In this document: in pieces, positions 8,077 to 18,600 of the stretch
Layout: the number at the start of each line of letters is the position of its first letter
Numbering within the stretch: the first letter of the stretch is position 1
Translations under genes and position numbers: made by a program
From: JAOUEA01 sp963821925
GTDB lineage: Bacteria > Actinomycetota > UBA4738 > HRBIN12
DNA: 64,000 nucleotides
Reading direction: 5' to 3'
Assembly (NCBI GenBank): GCA_963821925.1
Contig: CAWGFO010000002.1
Location: 434,001-498,000 of the forward strand
The notes under the pieces: model-generated
Seen by the model: only the letters and a program-made list of their open reading frames with translations
What the model was told of the DNA's origin: nothing
Database searches by the model: none

Positions 8077-10590
8077 GTGGGGTCGACGGAGAGCGCGACA
8101 CGGGCGGGGGGCCCGGATGGCGGAGGCGACGGAGGGGCCGAGCCCCTGACCTCGTCAGCACGCCGTCGGATCGGCGTCCGGATCTTCTCGTCGGCGAGCG
8201 ACGCCCCTCGGGCGCGGCGGCCGACCGATGTGGCGCTCGTGATCCTCACGGTCGTGGTCGTGGCCCTTCTGTCGATCCCCGCGCCGGGCCCGACGACGAT
8301 CGATACGGCGATCACCAACCTGATCAAGGATCTCCCGGGGCTGTTCGGCTGGTTCTGGGAGATCGGCTACGACCTCCTGATCGTGTGGGCCCTCGCGTTG
8401 ATCGGGATCGCCCTGTTCGCGCATCGACGCAAGGCGCTCCTCCGCGATCTCCTGTGCTCGGGTGTGCTCTCGTTCCTGATCGCGCTGTTCGTCGGGAAGC
8501 TCGCCGGCACCGACTGGTCCAGGAGCCTGGACGCGATGACGGCCTCGCATGGTCCCGCGGTCTACATGGCCGTGCGGCTCTGCTTCGCCACCGCGGTGAT
8601 CGTCACCGCCTCGCCCCACATGACGCATGCCCTCCGGTTCGTGGGCCGCGGGGTCCTGCTCCTGGGGGCGGTCTCGGTGATCGCCCTCGGCGTCGCCTAC
8701 GCGGTCGGCGTGGTCGCAGGCTTCGTGGTGGGCGTGGGAGCGGCCGCACTCGTCCACCTGATCGTCGGGTCGCCGGGCGGTCGGCTGACCCTGGACCAGA
8801 TCGCGGCGGCGCTCGATGAGATCGGGGTCGAGGTCGCCGACCTGCGGAACGCCCCGTTCGAGCCCAGCGGGGTCGCGCTCGCACGGGGATCGGCGCCGGA
8901 CGGACGGCCCCTTCTGGTGAAGGTGTACGGCCGCGACGCCTGGGAAGGTCAGCTGCTCTCGTCGACGTGGGACGCACTCTGGCGCCGGGGCGCGAGACCC
9001 CAGCTCGGGTCGGGCGGACGGCTCCAACTGGTGGAGCACGAGGCGTTCGTGACGCTCCTCGCCGAACGCGCCGGTGTGCCGGTGATGCCGGTCGTCGGCG
9101 CCGGGATGGCGGACGAGGGTGACGCCCTGCTGGTGAGCGAGGTCACGGGCAGGTCGTTCGACTCGCTCGATCCCGGCGAGATCGACGACGCGCTCCTCGG
9201 TGGCATCTGGGATGCGCTCGGGCGGCTCCATGAGCTCGGCGTCGCGCACGGGCAGCTGGACGGGGTGCGCGTGGTGGTCCGGCCCGACGGCACGCCGGCG
9301 CTGGCCGACCTCGGGCAGGCCAGGGTCGCGGCGACGCGCGTCCCGCTGATGTCCGACCGGGCGCACGTCCTGGTGACGATGGCGCTGAAGGTGGGCGACC
9401 AACGCGCGATCGAGGCCACCGCCATCGCGATCGGGAACGACGGCCTCGCCGAGATCCTGCCGTTCCTGCAGCCTGCCGTGTTCGATCGCGTGACGTTGCG
9501 TGCGGTCAAGGAGCAGGACTGGTCCCTCGGCGACCTCAGCGATCGCGCGGCTGACGTCGCCGGGATCGCACCGCCGAAGCTCGAGCGGATCCGCCGGGTC
9601 ACCGTCCGCTCGCTCGTGCTGGCGGCGGCCATCGCGTTGTTCGCGTACTGGTTCATCGCGTCGCTGGCGGGCATCGACATCAACGACGTCGTGAACGAGC
9701 TGAAGTCAGCGGACAAGATCTGGCTATGGGCCGCGCTCATCCTGACCCCGGCCGTGCAGCTCGCGCAGGCGTTCTCGACGATCGGCGCGTCCCGCGAGGC
9801 GGTCCGGTACGGGCCCGTGCTGATGCTCCAGTACGCGATCCAGTTCATCCAGCTCGCCGTGCCGAGCTCCGCGGCCCGGGTGGCCCTGGAGATCCGGTTC
9901 TTCCAGCGGATGGGGATCGAGGTCGGCGGCGCCACCTCGATCGGGATCATCGACAGCGTGAGCGGGTTCGTGATCCAGATCACGATGATCCTCATCATCA
10001 CGCTCTCCGGGATGGCGAGCCTGACGCTCCCGAACGCCTCCTCGTCGAGCTCCTCCTCGTCGAGCTCCTCCTCGTCGAGCGGATCGTCGGTCAGCCTCTG
10101 GATGCTCCTGGTCGCGCTGCTCGTGATCGGGCTCGTCCTCGGGCTCGCGATCCCTCGGTACCGGAAGATCATCAAGGAGGCCGTGCCGCGCTACCGGGCG
10201 ATGATCCGTGATCAGGCGTCGCAGGCCGCGATCGCCCTGCGGGTCCTGCGCGATCCCAAGAAGCTCGCGATGTTGTTCGGCGGCAACCTCGTCGCGCAGG
10301 TGATGCTCGCGATCATCCTGGGCCTGTGCCTGAAGGCGTTCGGGTACTCGGCCAACCTGGCCGAGCTGATCCTGGTGAACACGATCGTGAGCCTGTTCGC
10401 CGGCTTCATGCCGGTGCCCGGGGGCATGGGCGTCGCCGAGGCGGGATACACCGCCGGACTGCAGGCGATCGGCGTCCCGAGCGCGGCCGCGATGTCCACC
10501 GCGATCGCGTTCCGCCTCGTGACGTTCTACATCCCGCCGCTGTGGGGCGTGTTCGCGATGCGCTGGCTCCGCCGGCACGACTACGTATGA
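8077..10590 (+). CDS. Kinase-like plus flippase-like (lysylphosphatidylglycerol synthase TM) membrane protein
   Basis: An 837-residue membrane protein in three parts: several membrane helices at about 45-220, a soluble domain at about 230-510 resembling an atypical protein kinase/phosphotransferase (LLVKVYGRDAW, LGRLHELGVAHGQL, ALADLGQA), and eight or so helices from about 515 to the end typical of the UPF0104/LPG-synthase transmembrane family (MPVPGGMGVAEAGYT). The kinase-like part has HGQL where active kinases have HRD, so catalysis is doubtful. Such fusions occur in actinobacteria and are suspected to move lipid-linked molecules or modify envelopes. A run of 14 serines interrupts a loop near residue 655. 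The stop overlaps the MFS start (ATGA). Confidence 0.78.
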   Translation: MGSTESATRAGGPDGGGDGGAEPLTSSARRRIGVRIFSSASDAPRARRPTDVALVILTVVVVALLSIPAPGPTTIDTAITNLIKDLPGLFGWFWEIGYDLLIVWALALIGIALFAHRRKALLRDLLCSGVLSFLIALFVGKLAGTDWSRSLDAMTASHGPAVYMAVRLCFATAVIVTASPHMTHALRFVGRGVLLLGAVSVIALGVAYAVGVVAGFVVGVGAAALVHLIVGSPGGRLTLDQIAAALDEIGVEVADLRNAPFEPSGVALARGSAPDGRPLLVKVYGRDAWEGQLLSSTWDALWRRGARPQLGSGGRLQLVEHEAFVTLLAERAGVPVMPVVGAGMADEGDALLVSEVTGRSFDSLDPGEIDDALLGGIWDALGRLHELGVAHGQLDGVRVVVRPDGTPALADLGQARVAATRVPLMSDRAHVLVTMALKVGDQRAIEATAIAIGNDGLAEILPFLQPAVFDRVTLRAVKEQDWSLGDLSDRAADVAGIAPPKLERIRRVTVRSLVLAAAIALFAYWFIASLAGIDINDVVNELKSADKIWLWAALILTPAVQLAQAFSTIGASREAVRYGPVLMLQYAIQFIQLAVPSSAARVALEIRFFQRMGIEVGGATSIGIIDSVSGFVIQITMILIITLSGMASLTLPNASSSSSSSSSSSSSSGSSVSLWMLLVALLVIGLVLGLAIPRYRKIIKEAVPRYRAMIRDQASQAAIALRVLRDPKKLAMLFGGNLVAQVMLAIILGLCLKAFGYSANLAELILVNTIVSLFAGFMPVPGGMGVAEAGYTAGLQAIGVPSAAAMSTAIAFRLVTFYIPPLWGVFAMRWLRRHDYV
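10036..10080 (+). repeat. 15-bp tandem repeat encoding polyserine
   Basis: Three consecutive copies of a 15-bp unit, TCCTCCTCGTCGAGC (the first with GCC for TCC), encode a run of 14 serines in a loop between membrane helices of the flippase-like protein. The copies are otherwise identical, suggesting recent slippage or length variability. Confidence 0.85.
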
Positions 10591-12189
10591 GCGCGCGCGA
10601 CGTGAGCACGGGGGCCGAGCCCACGGCGCCGGACCGCGCGGGGCTCGTCCTCCTCGCGCTGATCCTGGTCGCCGCGGTGGCGAACCTGAACCTGTCGGTC
10701 GCGAACGTCGCGCTTCCCTCGATCGGCCAGGCCTTCGACTCGTCGCAGACGATGTTGAACCTGATCGCGGTCGGCTACTCGCTCGGGCTGGCGGCTTCGG
10801 TGCTCTACCTGGGCGCGCTCGGCGACCGGTACGGGCGCAAGCTGATGTTGATCCTGGGCGTGAGCCTGTCGGTCCCGGCCTGCCTCCTGGCGGCATTCGC
10901 GCCCACCGACGGCGTGCTGTTCCTGGCCCGGGTTCTGGGTGGCCTCTCGGCCGGCATGGCGTACCCGACCACGCTAGCGTTGATCACGGCACGTGGTCGG
11001 GGCCTGCCCGCACCCGCTCGATCTCGTTGTGGTCGGCGATCGGCGGCGCGATCACGGCGCTCGGGCCGCTCTGCGCGGGGATCCTGCTCGAGCACTACTG
11101 GTGGGGCTCCGTGTTCCTGATGACCTTGCCGCTCACTGCGGTGGCGCTCGTGCTCGCGGTCACGATCATTCCGGCGCACGTGAACGAGTCAACCGACCCC
11201 GTCGACAACCTCGGCGGGCTCCTGTCGGTCGTGATGATCTCTGCGCTGGTGCTGGGGACCAACTTCGCAGCGGTACCCAACCTGGGCGGCAGCGTTCGCT
11301 CTCCGCGATTGCCCTCGCCGGCGCCGCCGCCTTCGTGATCCGGCAGCGGCGAGCGGCCAACCCGCTGTACGACCTCGACTCGCCTCGCGCCGCGTCTTCT
11401 GGGTCGCCGCGTGCGCGGGCATCCTCGTGTTCGGCTCCTTGATGGCGTCAGCCTTCGTGGGGCAGCAGTTCCTGCAGAACGTGCTCGGCTACTCGACGGT
11501 CGACGCCGGGGCCGCGATCCTGCCGGCCGCCCTGCTGATGGTGCTCGTGGCCCCACGGTCGGCCAAGCTCGTCGGATCGCACGGCGCTCGGTTCACCCTG
11601 CTCTGCGGCTACATGTTCTGCTTCCTCGGGTTCCTGACCATGCTGCTGCTGTGGAAGGAGGGCATCCCGTACTGGAAGGTGGGCCTCGCGTACGGGTTCG
11701 TGGGGATCGGGGTGGGGTTCGCCGGGACCCCGGCCTCGCACTCGTTGACCGGCTCGGTCCCGGTCCGCCGGGTCGGGATGGCCTCGGGCACCGCGGATCT
11801 GCAGCGCGACCTCGGCGGCGCGATCATGCAGTCGATCCTGGGGGCCCTCCTGACCGCGGGGTACGCGAGCGCGATCGGAGCGGCGATCGCCTCTGCGCCG
11901 AACCAGGACCAGATCACCGATCAGGTGGCGCTCGGAGCTGCAGAAGTCGTTCGACAGCGCGCTCGCCGTCGCGCAGCAGTACCCGAAGTACTCGACGCAG
12001 ATCACGGCGGCGGCCAAGACCGCGTTCCTCGCAGGGCGACCAGTGGGCCTACCTGGCGGGCATCGTGGCCGTGGTCCTGGGGGCGTTCTGATCTTCTTCA
12101 TGTTCCCGAAGAAGGAGGAGGAGGTGGCGCTGCTGCACCGGTACCACGACGAGGACACGGCCGAGCCGACGCCCGCGGCCACGGACTGA
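10587..12189 (+). CDS. MFS drug:H+ antiporter-type transporter, multiple frameshifts
   Basis: A 14-helix-type major facilitator (DHA2-like) transporter recoverable as about 534 residues. The N-terminus contains NLSVANVALPSIGQ and the loop motif GALGDRYGRK; the middle has PVRRVGMASGTADLQRDLGG, typical of this family. The reading frame changes at about 10993 (missing T), 11295, 11380 (missing A), 11936 (extra G), 12035 (extra G) and 12077 (missing base). Each joins segments that continue the family pattern, so the gene is probably intact in the organism or only recently broken. It overlaps the flippase-like gene by four bases. Substrate unknown; drug or small-molecule export is the family norm. 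Confidence 0.75.
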
Positions 12190-12204
12190 GCGCGCGCCCA
12201 GGGA

Positions 12205-13621
12205 TCAGTCGCCGGATCCGGCGATCACACGATCCATCAGCTCCAGGTGTGCCGAGAGGAAGTGGGGCGCCAGGAATCGTTCGCGGACGCGCGCCCGCGC
12301 GCCGTGCCCGATCTCGACCGCCAGGAGCTGGTCGCGGAGGAGGTCGGCCACGGCGTCGCCGTACGCGACGAGGTCGGTCGGGTCCACGAGCACGCCGCTC
12401 TCGCCGTCGACGATCTGGTCCTGGATCCCGCCCACCCGGGACGCGATCACCGGGCGCTCCTTCCACATCGCCTCGGTCACCGTGAGCCCGAACCCCTCGG
12501 CCAGGCTCTTCTGCACGACGACGTGGGCGGCCCGCTGGAGCGCGTTCACGACGACGGCGTTCTCGACGAGATCGTCCACCGGGAGGCTGGCCAGGTGCAC
12601 CCGGCGCCTCGCCGCTCCGGGAAGGGCATCCCACGCGATCCGCACCTGCGTCAGCACGTCGATCCCCTCCGGATCGTCGGCGACGCTGTCGGCGGCCGGC
12701 CCGGCGAGCATCAGGTGCGCCTCGTCGATCGGGACCCGGTCGACGAACCCGTGCAGCACCCCGAGCGGATCCTTCAGCCGATCCCATCGCGAGACCTGAA
12801 GGACGAGCGGGGCGGTCGTCGGGACGGGACCCTCCTCCAGCATCGAGGCCGGACGGGTGATGCGCACGACCGAGCCGTCGGGGAGCGTCGCGGCGGGTTC
12901 GCCGGGCGGGGCATCGAGCAAGCCCGCCGCCGCGAGCACCGCGTTGCGCGTGACCGGATCCATCGGGGCGTTCTTCGGGGAGGCGGGATCGATGCAGGGC
13001 GGGATGATCGGCCACGCGCTCGCGATCGAGGCCGTCCCAGACGTAGGCCTCTCGTGTGAAGACCGCCGCGTCGGCCGTGCCGACGTCGTGGATCAGGAAG
13101 GACCAGGCCGAGCGCGCCAGGTCGTCGGGCGTGTCGATCCCGACGTGGCACACCCAGATCACGCGGGCGCCGGCCGCGACGAGGGCGGGCGCGAGGCCGG
13201 CGGTCTGGGGGTCGTGCAGCACGACCACGTCGTCCGGACGCACCAGGGCGAGCATCGCCTCGAGGTTCGGCGCGAGCGCGGCGTCGTAGATCAGCCGCTC
13301 GGCGCCGGCGAGCGGCCCGCCGTCGCCCTCGCTCGCGTGGAGCCGGTTGTGGATCCGCTTCGTGACCAGGAAGAAGTCGGGGGTGCCCTCGACGACGAGC
13401 CACCGCGTCGTGATGCCACCGTCGAGGAGGTAGCCGAGGAGGGAGTGGAGCAGCTCGGCCACGCCGCCGCCGTCGGCGGTCGAGTTCACGTGCCACAGGG
13501 TACGGTCGCCGAGCCCCGCGCGGCCGCGCGCGATCGCGGTCTCGTAGCGCGTCAGGTCGGCCGGGTCCACCAGTTCGGAGAACCCGGTCGTCGAGCGCGG
13601 GTGGAGCGTCACTTCGTGCAT
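12205..13621 (-). CDS. treT: Trehalose synthase TreT-like GT4 glycosyltransferase (one frameshift)
   Basis: A GT4 glycosyltransferase of about 471 residues after removing one extra base near 13026. Motifs match archaeal TreT: HVNST followed by GGGVAE, RWLVVEGT, FFLVTKRIHN, HDPQ, PPCIDP, and EGFGLTVTEAMWKE in the nucleotide-sugar site. TreT makes trehalose directly from NDP-glucose and glucose. The start ATG at 13621 is the first in frame. The gene converges with the MFS transporter and diverges from guaB3. Trehalose is a common compatible solute in actinobacteria; no OtsA, OtsB or TreYZ is present here. The related reversible trehalose phosphorylase family is an alternative but lacks several of these matches. 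Confidence 0.85.
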
Positions 13622-13692
13622 CGCGGGGCATCATCCGACGGCGAGCCCCGCGGCGCGAGCACCCACGCCGGATCGGCCTCGGACCTCGGTGG

Positions 13693-13698
13693 TACGCT
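13693..13698 (+). promoter_or_regulatory. -10 element of guaB3
   Basis: TACGCT is followed by six bases and then ATG TAG at 13705-13710, so the predicted transcript begins with a start codon followed at once by a stop. The real guaB3 start is about 75 bases further on. Confidence 0.5.
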
Positions 13699-13704
13699 GC
13701 ACGC

Positions 13705-13741
13705 ATGTAGGAGTGACGCCCATCCGGGAACGGGTGGGCGT
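13705..13741 (+). promoter_or_regulatory. guaB3 leader: start-stop element and 11-bp hairpin with GNRA loop
   Basis: The predicted 5' end carries AUG-UAG. Positions 13716-13726 then pair with 13731-13741 as an 11-bp stem (one G-U pair) closed by a GGAA tetraloop. It is not followed by a U-run, so it is not a classic terminator. No known riboswitch was recognised. Confidence 0.5.
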
Positions 13742-13778
13742 TCTGCGTTTCCGGGGCAGGCTCGACATGGGGGAGCGG

Positions 13779-14939
13779 ATGGAATTCGAGATCGGGATCG
13801 GCAAGACGGCCCGCAGGGCCTACGGGTTCGACGAGGTGGCGATCGTGCCGTCGCGGCGCACGCGCGACCCCGAGGACGTCAGCATCGAGTGGGAGATCGA
13901 CGCCTACACGTTCCCGCTGCCGATGATGGCGAGCGCGATGGACGCCGCGGTGTCGCCGGCCACCGCCGTCGCGATCGGGAAGCTGGGGGGCCTGGCCTGC
14001 CTCAACCTCGAGGGGCTGTGGACCCGGTACGAGGATCCCGAGCCGATCTACGAGGAGATCGCCGGGCTCCCCGACGAGAAGGCCACGCGGCAGATGCAGG
14101 AGCTCTACGCGGAGCCGATCAAGGAGGAGCTGATCGGTCGCCGCGTCGAGGAGATCAAGGAGGGCGGCGTCACGAGCTGCGCCTCGCTCACCCCGCAGCG
14201 TGTCGAGAAGTACGCGCCGATCGTGCTCGCTGCCGGCCTCGACATCCTGGTGATCCAAGGCACGGTCGTCTCCGGTGAGCACGTCTCGACACAGCACGAG
14301 CCCCTCAACCTGAAGAAGTTCATCCCCGAGTTCGACATCCCGGTGATCGTGGGTGGCTGCGCCTCGTACTCGACCGCGCTGCACCTGATGCGCACCGGCG
14401 CCGTCGGCGTGCTCGTGGGGGTCGGCCCCGGCAACGCGTGCACCACGCGCGGCGTCCTGGGGGTGGGCGTGCCGCAGGCGACGGCGATCGCCGACGCCGC
14501 GGCGGCCCGGCGTGAGCACCAGCACGAGACCGGCCGCTACTGCCACGTGATCGCCGACGGCGGGATGCGGACCGGCGGTGACATCGCGAAGGCGATCGCC
14601 TGCGGTGCCGACGCCGTGATGATCGGCTCGCCGATGACCCGCGCGTACGAGGCGCCCGGCCGCGGCTACCACTGGGGGATGGCCACGTTCCACCCCACGC
14701 TCCCGCGCGGCGCCCGCGTGAAGACCCAGCAGGTCGCCTCGATCGAGGAGATCCTGAAGGGGCCCGCGCACGAGAACGACGGCACCTTCAACCTGTTCGG
14801 CGCCCTCGCGACGTCGATGGCCACCACGGGCTACCAGACGATCAAGGAGTTCCAGAAGGCCGAGCTCGTGATCGCGCCGTCGATCAAGACCGAGGGCAAG
14901 ACCTACCAGACCGCCCAGCACGTCGGGATGGGCCACTGA
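13779..14939 (+). CDS. guaB3: GuaB3-type IMP dehydrogenase family protein
   Basis: A 386-residue TIM-barrel protein of the IMPDH/GMP reductase family without CBS domains. MEFEIGIG, then RRAYGFDEVAIVPSRRTRDPEDV, marks the GuaB3 subgroup. The catalytic-cysteine loop GVGPGNACTTR and the phosphate-binding IADGGMRTGGDI segment are present. GuaB3 was long called IMPDH-like; cyanobacterial GuaB3 has been reported to act as GMP reductase, so purine interconversion rather than IMP oxidation is likely. The start at 13779 follows GGGGGAG; an in-frame ATG at 13767 is an alternative. The 5' leader has a start-stop element and a strong hairpin. guaA lies 4.3 kb downstream on the same strand. Confidence 0.9.
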   Translation: MEFEIGIGKTARRAYGFDEVAIVPSRRTRDPEDVSIEWEIDAYTFPLPMMASAMDAAVSPATAVAIGKLGGLACLNLEGLWTRYEDPEPIYEEIAGLPDEKATRQMQELYAEPIKEELIGRRVEEIKEGGVTSCASLTPQRVEKYAPIVLAAGLDILVIQGTVVSGEHVSTQHEPLNLKKFIPEFDIPVIVGGCASYSTALHLMRTGAVGVLVGVGPGNACTTRGVLGVGVPQATAIADAAAARREHQHETGRYCHVIADGGMRTGGDIAKAIACGADAVMIGSPMTRAYEAPGRGYHWGMATFHPTLPRGARVKTQQVASIEEILKGPAHENDGTFNLFGALATSMATTGYQTIKEFQKAELVIAPSIKTEGKTYQTAQHVGMGH

Positions 14940-14972
14940 TCGAGCAGCGTCGCGCGGATCGCACGGTGCGAC

Positions 14973-14978
14973 TACCCT
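14973..14978 (+). promoter_or_regulatory. Leaderless -10 element of the TusA-like gene
   Basis: TACCCT, then six bases, then ATG at 14985. No ribosome-binding site is present. Confidence 0.5.
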
Positions 14979-14984
14979 TGCTTC

Positions 14985-15233
14985 ATGGCCGAAACGGGCG
15001 GTGACGAGCGACGGATCTGCGACCTCGGCTTCATGACCTGCCAGGTCTTGCCCATGGAGTTCCGGCGGAACATGCAGTCCCTCGAGGTTGGGGACTCGAT
15101 CGAGTTCCTCGTGCGGGATCCCTCGGCGAAGGAGGACCTGCCCCCGCTCGCCCGGATGATGGGTCATCGGATCCTCGCTGAGGACGAACTCGACGACGGT
15201 GGCCTCTCGGTCGTCGTCGAGCGAGCCAGGTAG
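14985..15233 (+). CDS. TusA-like sulfur-carrier family protein
   Basis: An 82-residue protein with the TusA/SirA fold pattern: an N-terminal CDLGFMTCQVLPMEFRRNM segment, a helix, then SLEVGDSIEFLVRDP and a C-terminal strand. In TusA the conserved CPxP cysteine carries persulfide; here the motif reads TCQVLP, retaining a cysteine (C19) but not the exact CPxP. The gene appears leaderless and is followed 22 bp later by a DsrE-like gene, a pairing seen in sulfur-relay systems. A role in persulfide transfer is inferred from the family; the altered motif leaves room for a different function. Confidence 0.7.
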   Translation: MAETGGDERRICDLGFMTCQVLPMEFRRNMQSLEVGDSIEFLVRDPSAKEDLPPLARMMGHRILAEDELDDGGLSVVVERAR

Positions 15234-15255
15234 GGAAAGGAGCGTGGGGTCGGAC

Positions 15256-15612
15256 ATGCTGTTGTTCACGTGCACGCACTCGCGGGACGACGTCGAGCGC
15301 GCGATCCTGCCGTTCGTGGCGGCGAACACGGCGGCGATCGCGGGACAGGACGCCGTCGTGCTGCTCACGATCGAGGGCGTCTGGCTGGGTACGAAGGGGG
15401 GAACCGAGGGGATCGAGAAGGATGGATTCCCTCCGCTGCCGGCCCTCTACGACGAGTTCATCGGGAACGGCGGCCAGGTATGGCTGTGCGGCACCTGCGC
15501 CAAGCCGCGGGGGATCGGGGACGATCAGCTGGCCGCGGGCGCCAGGATCACCGGCGCCGCCAACATCATCGAGCACATCATCGGCGGGGCGACGCCGATC
15601 TCGTTCAGCTGA
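15256..15612 (+). CDS. DsrE family protein
   Basis: A 118-residue DsrE-fold protein: MLLFTCTHSRDDVERAI, a VVLLTIEGVWLG strand, and a conserved cysteine pair in WLCGTCAKPRGI. DsrE-like proteins are small oligomeric sulfurtransferase or persulfide-carrier subunits. It follows the TusA-like gene by 22 bp, with AAAGGAG between them, so they are probably co-transcribed. A GTG at 15244 is an alternative start, four codons longer. The stop overlaps the convergent cyclase gene by eight bases. The physiological partner is unknown. Confidence 0.8.
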   Translation: MLLFTCTHSRDDVERAILPFVAANTAAIAGQDAVVLLTIEGVWLGTKGGTEGIEKDGFPPLPALYDEFIGNGGQVWLCGTCAKPRGIGDDQLAAGARITGAANIIEHIIGGATPISFS

Positions 15613-18600
15613 CCCCAGGCTTCCGAGCGGTCCCGCCGAGGACTTCGGCGACGTCGGGAGCCGCGAGGAAGCTGTGCCGGGGCTCGTCTTCCCGGATCGA
15701 CGCCGCGAGCCCGGCGATCACCTCGGCCGCCTCACCTCGTTGCGCCTCGGCCTCGACCGGGTCCCCTCGGTCGTCCGCGATCTGCGACGCGAGCGCGAGC
15801 GCGCGCCACAAGATGAACCGGTCGCCCGCTCGGGTCGCGAGCTCGGTGACCGTGGAGGGGTGGGGCAGCTCATGACCGGTCCGGACGCGTGCCCAGGTCG
15901 CGAGCGCCTCGGCGGGTGGGCACTGTTCTCGGGCCCCCTCGAGGAGCCACGCGGCCGCCTCCGAGGCGGCGTCGCGGTCCCCGGCGCGTGACCAGGCCAC
16001 GATCTCGATCCGACCACAGGCGATCCGTGACAGCAACAGGCCCTCGGCGCCGGCTCGGGCCTCGAGGAAGGCGGCGCGTGCGCCTTCGTCATCGCCCTCG
16101 CGGAGCAGGGTCCATGCTCGCGCGGCGCGCCGCACCGCTCCCAGGGTGTGGACCCCCGGCGCCGTTGCGTCGAGCTCATCGAGCGCCCGCGTCACCGGGT
16201 CCGCCGCGTCGAGCTCTTGAAGGAGCGAGACGCGGGCGAGGCGTCCTGCGATCGAGCCCGTGGTGACGACGTTCGCGTCGGCGATCGCGATCGCTTCATC
16301 GAGGGTCGTGAGCGCGTCCCCTAGCTCCCCTTGCTGCATCGAGATCAGGGCGAGGCCGATCAGCGGGAGCGGCTCCTCCCTCTGCATCCCGAGCTCCCGT
16401 GCCCCCGAGAGCGCAGCGTTGAACAGGTGCGCGGCTACGCCGATGTCGCCGGTGAAGAACCGCAGGAAGCCCAGGGTTCCGGCCACGGTGTTCCCCATGG
16501 GCCGATGTCCGAGGCGACGCCAGAGTTGCCGCGCGCGTTCCCCGTGTTCGATCGCGTGATCGAACGGGCCCTGGCAGAGCCCGATCTCCGTCAGGCCGGT
16601 CCGCGCGAACGCCTCGCCCTCGAGATCGCGCGCTTCCCGCGCGATCCTCAAGCCGTCCTCCAGGTGGGATCGGGCGAGCACGGGGTCGCCGCGATCCCAC
16701 GCGACGTTCCCCGCGAGGCACATCGTTCGCGACTCGTGGTACTCCAGCCCGGCCGCGTGCGCCGACGCGAGGGCCTGAGGGATGACCTCCTCGGCCTCGT
16801 CGAGCCGCCCGAGGGATCGCAGAGCTCCGGCGATCGCGGAGAGTTCCTGCGCCTCGAGCCAGTCGCGTCCCGTCGCGCGGCTGATCGCCAAGGCCTCTCG
16901 GTAGTCGTGCAGCGCCTCCTCGTACCGCCCGAGCTGCTCCCACGCCTCGCCTCGGCTGTGCGCGATCTCCGAGCGGAGGCTCCCGGTGTCATCGAGCGAG
17001 GGCGCGTCGGCGGCACGTGCGGCGCGCTCGTACCACCGGATCGCGTCATCCGCGGCGTACGAACGACGGTGACGATGTCCGGCCAGCATCGCGTACTTCG
17101 CCGTCCCTCGCGGGTCGCCCGCTCGGTCGGCGTGGTGGGCGAGCAGTTCCGCGAACTCCTCGTCGCGGCCCCTCGTGCCGCGCTCCATCCAATCGAGCAC
17201 CGAGCGATGCGCATCCGCGCGACGGGCCCGCGGGATGCTCCCGTAGGTGACCTCGTGGATCAGGGCATGGTCGAAGACGTACTCGGCCGACCCCGCGATC
17301 GTGCTGGTCGAGTGCGACCGGATGAGTCCTCGTTCGAGGAGTTCCTCGATCGCGTCCGCCTCTCGGGAACCGCTGAGCTCCTCGAGCCCGCCGGTCCAGA
17401 ACGTGCGACCCACGACGCTCGCCATCTGGAGGACAGCCTTCGCCTCGGGCTTGAGCCGGTCGATGCGTGCCGCGATCGCCATCTGGACCGTGTCGGGCAT
17501 CGCGGCCGAGATCTCGCCGGAGGCGGTCCATACGCCGTCACGCCGCTCGATCGCGCCGTCCTCGGTCAACGTCCGCACCAGCTCCGTCGCGAAGAACGGG
17601 TTCCCCCCCGCTCGCTCGACGATCGCGTCGGCGAGGGCCGGCTCCGCGCTCCGGTCGAGGAGCTCCATCGACGAGCGCCGCACCGTCGGTCTGCGGCAGA
17701 GGACGCAGCTCGACGGTCGAGGCCGACGTGCTGCCCTTGAGCCACGATGGACGCCGCTCGAGCAGCTCGGGCCTGGCGAGACAGACGAGGAGGACCGGCG
17801 CGGCGATCCGTCCGACGAGCTGTTCGAGGAGGTCGAGCAACGCGTCGTCCCCCCAGTGCAGGTCCTCGATCCACGCGATGAGCGGTCCGGGCGACGCCAG
17901 CGACGACAGGTACGTGGACCACGCGTTCACGATCATGCGCTGGCCGGCGTCGCGACCGACGCCCGCGAGGGGGTCCGGCTCGGACGGGAAGCCGATGGAC
18001 GACAGGACCGTTGCGAGGATCACGTCGGCGTCGTCGACGCCTGCGAGGTGCCGTCCGATCCGCTCGCGGGCCTTCACCACGATCACATCCGGTGGATCGC
18101 TGTCGAGGATCGCGGCGTCGGCTTTCACGATCTCGGCGAGCGGCCACAGGCGCAGCCCGCTCCCGTACGGCAGGCAACGTCCGCGCACCCACTTGATCCC
18201 GGCCCCACGCGAGAACTCGTACGCGAGCCGGCTCTTGCCGACGCCGGCGGATCCGATGATGGTGACGAGGTGCGGCTGCTGGTCGCGTCCGCACCGACGG
18301 AGGAGCACGTCCAAGAGCGCGATCTCGTCGGTCCGTCCGACGAGCGGATGAACGGGGTCGGACTCCCGCGCGGCCTCGGCCATGATGCGCCACGCTCCTG
18401 TCGGCACGCCGACGCCCTTGAGTTCCAGGACGCCGAGGTCCACAGCCTCGAACGAAGCCGCGACGTCTCGATGGGTCCGCTCGCTCACCACGAGCCCGCC
18501 CGGGGGGGCGGCGGCTTGCAGGCGAGCGGCGATCGATGTCGTCTCGCCGGTCACGAGGGCCTGGTCGCTCCCTGGGGCCGCGATCACCTCGCCCGTGTGG

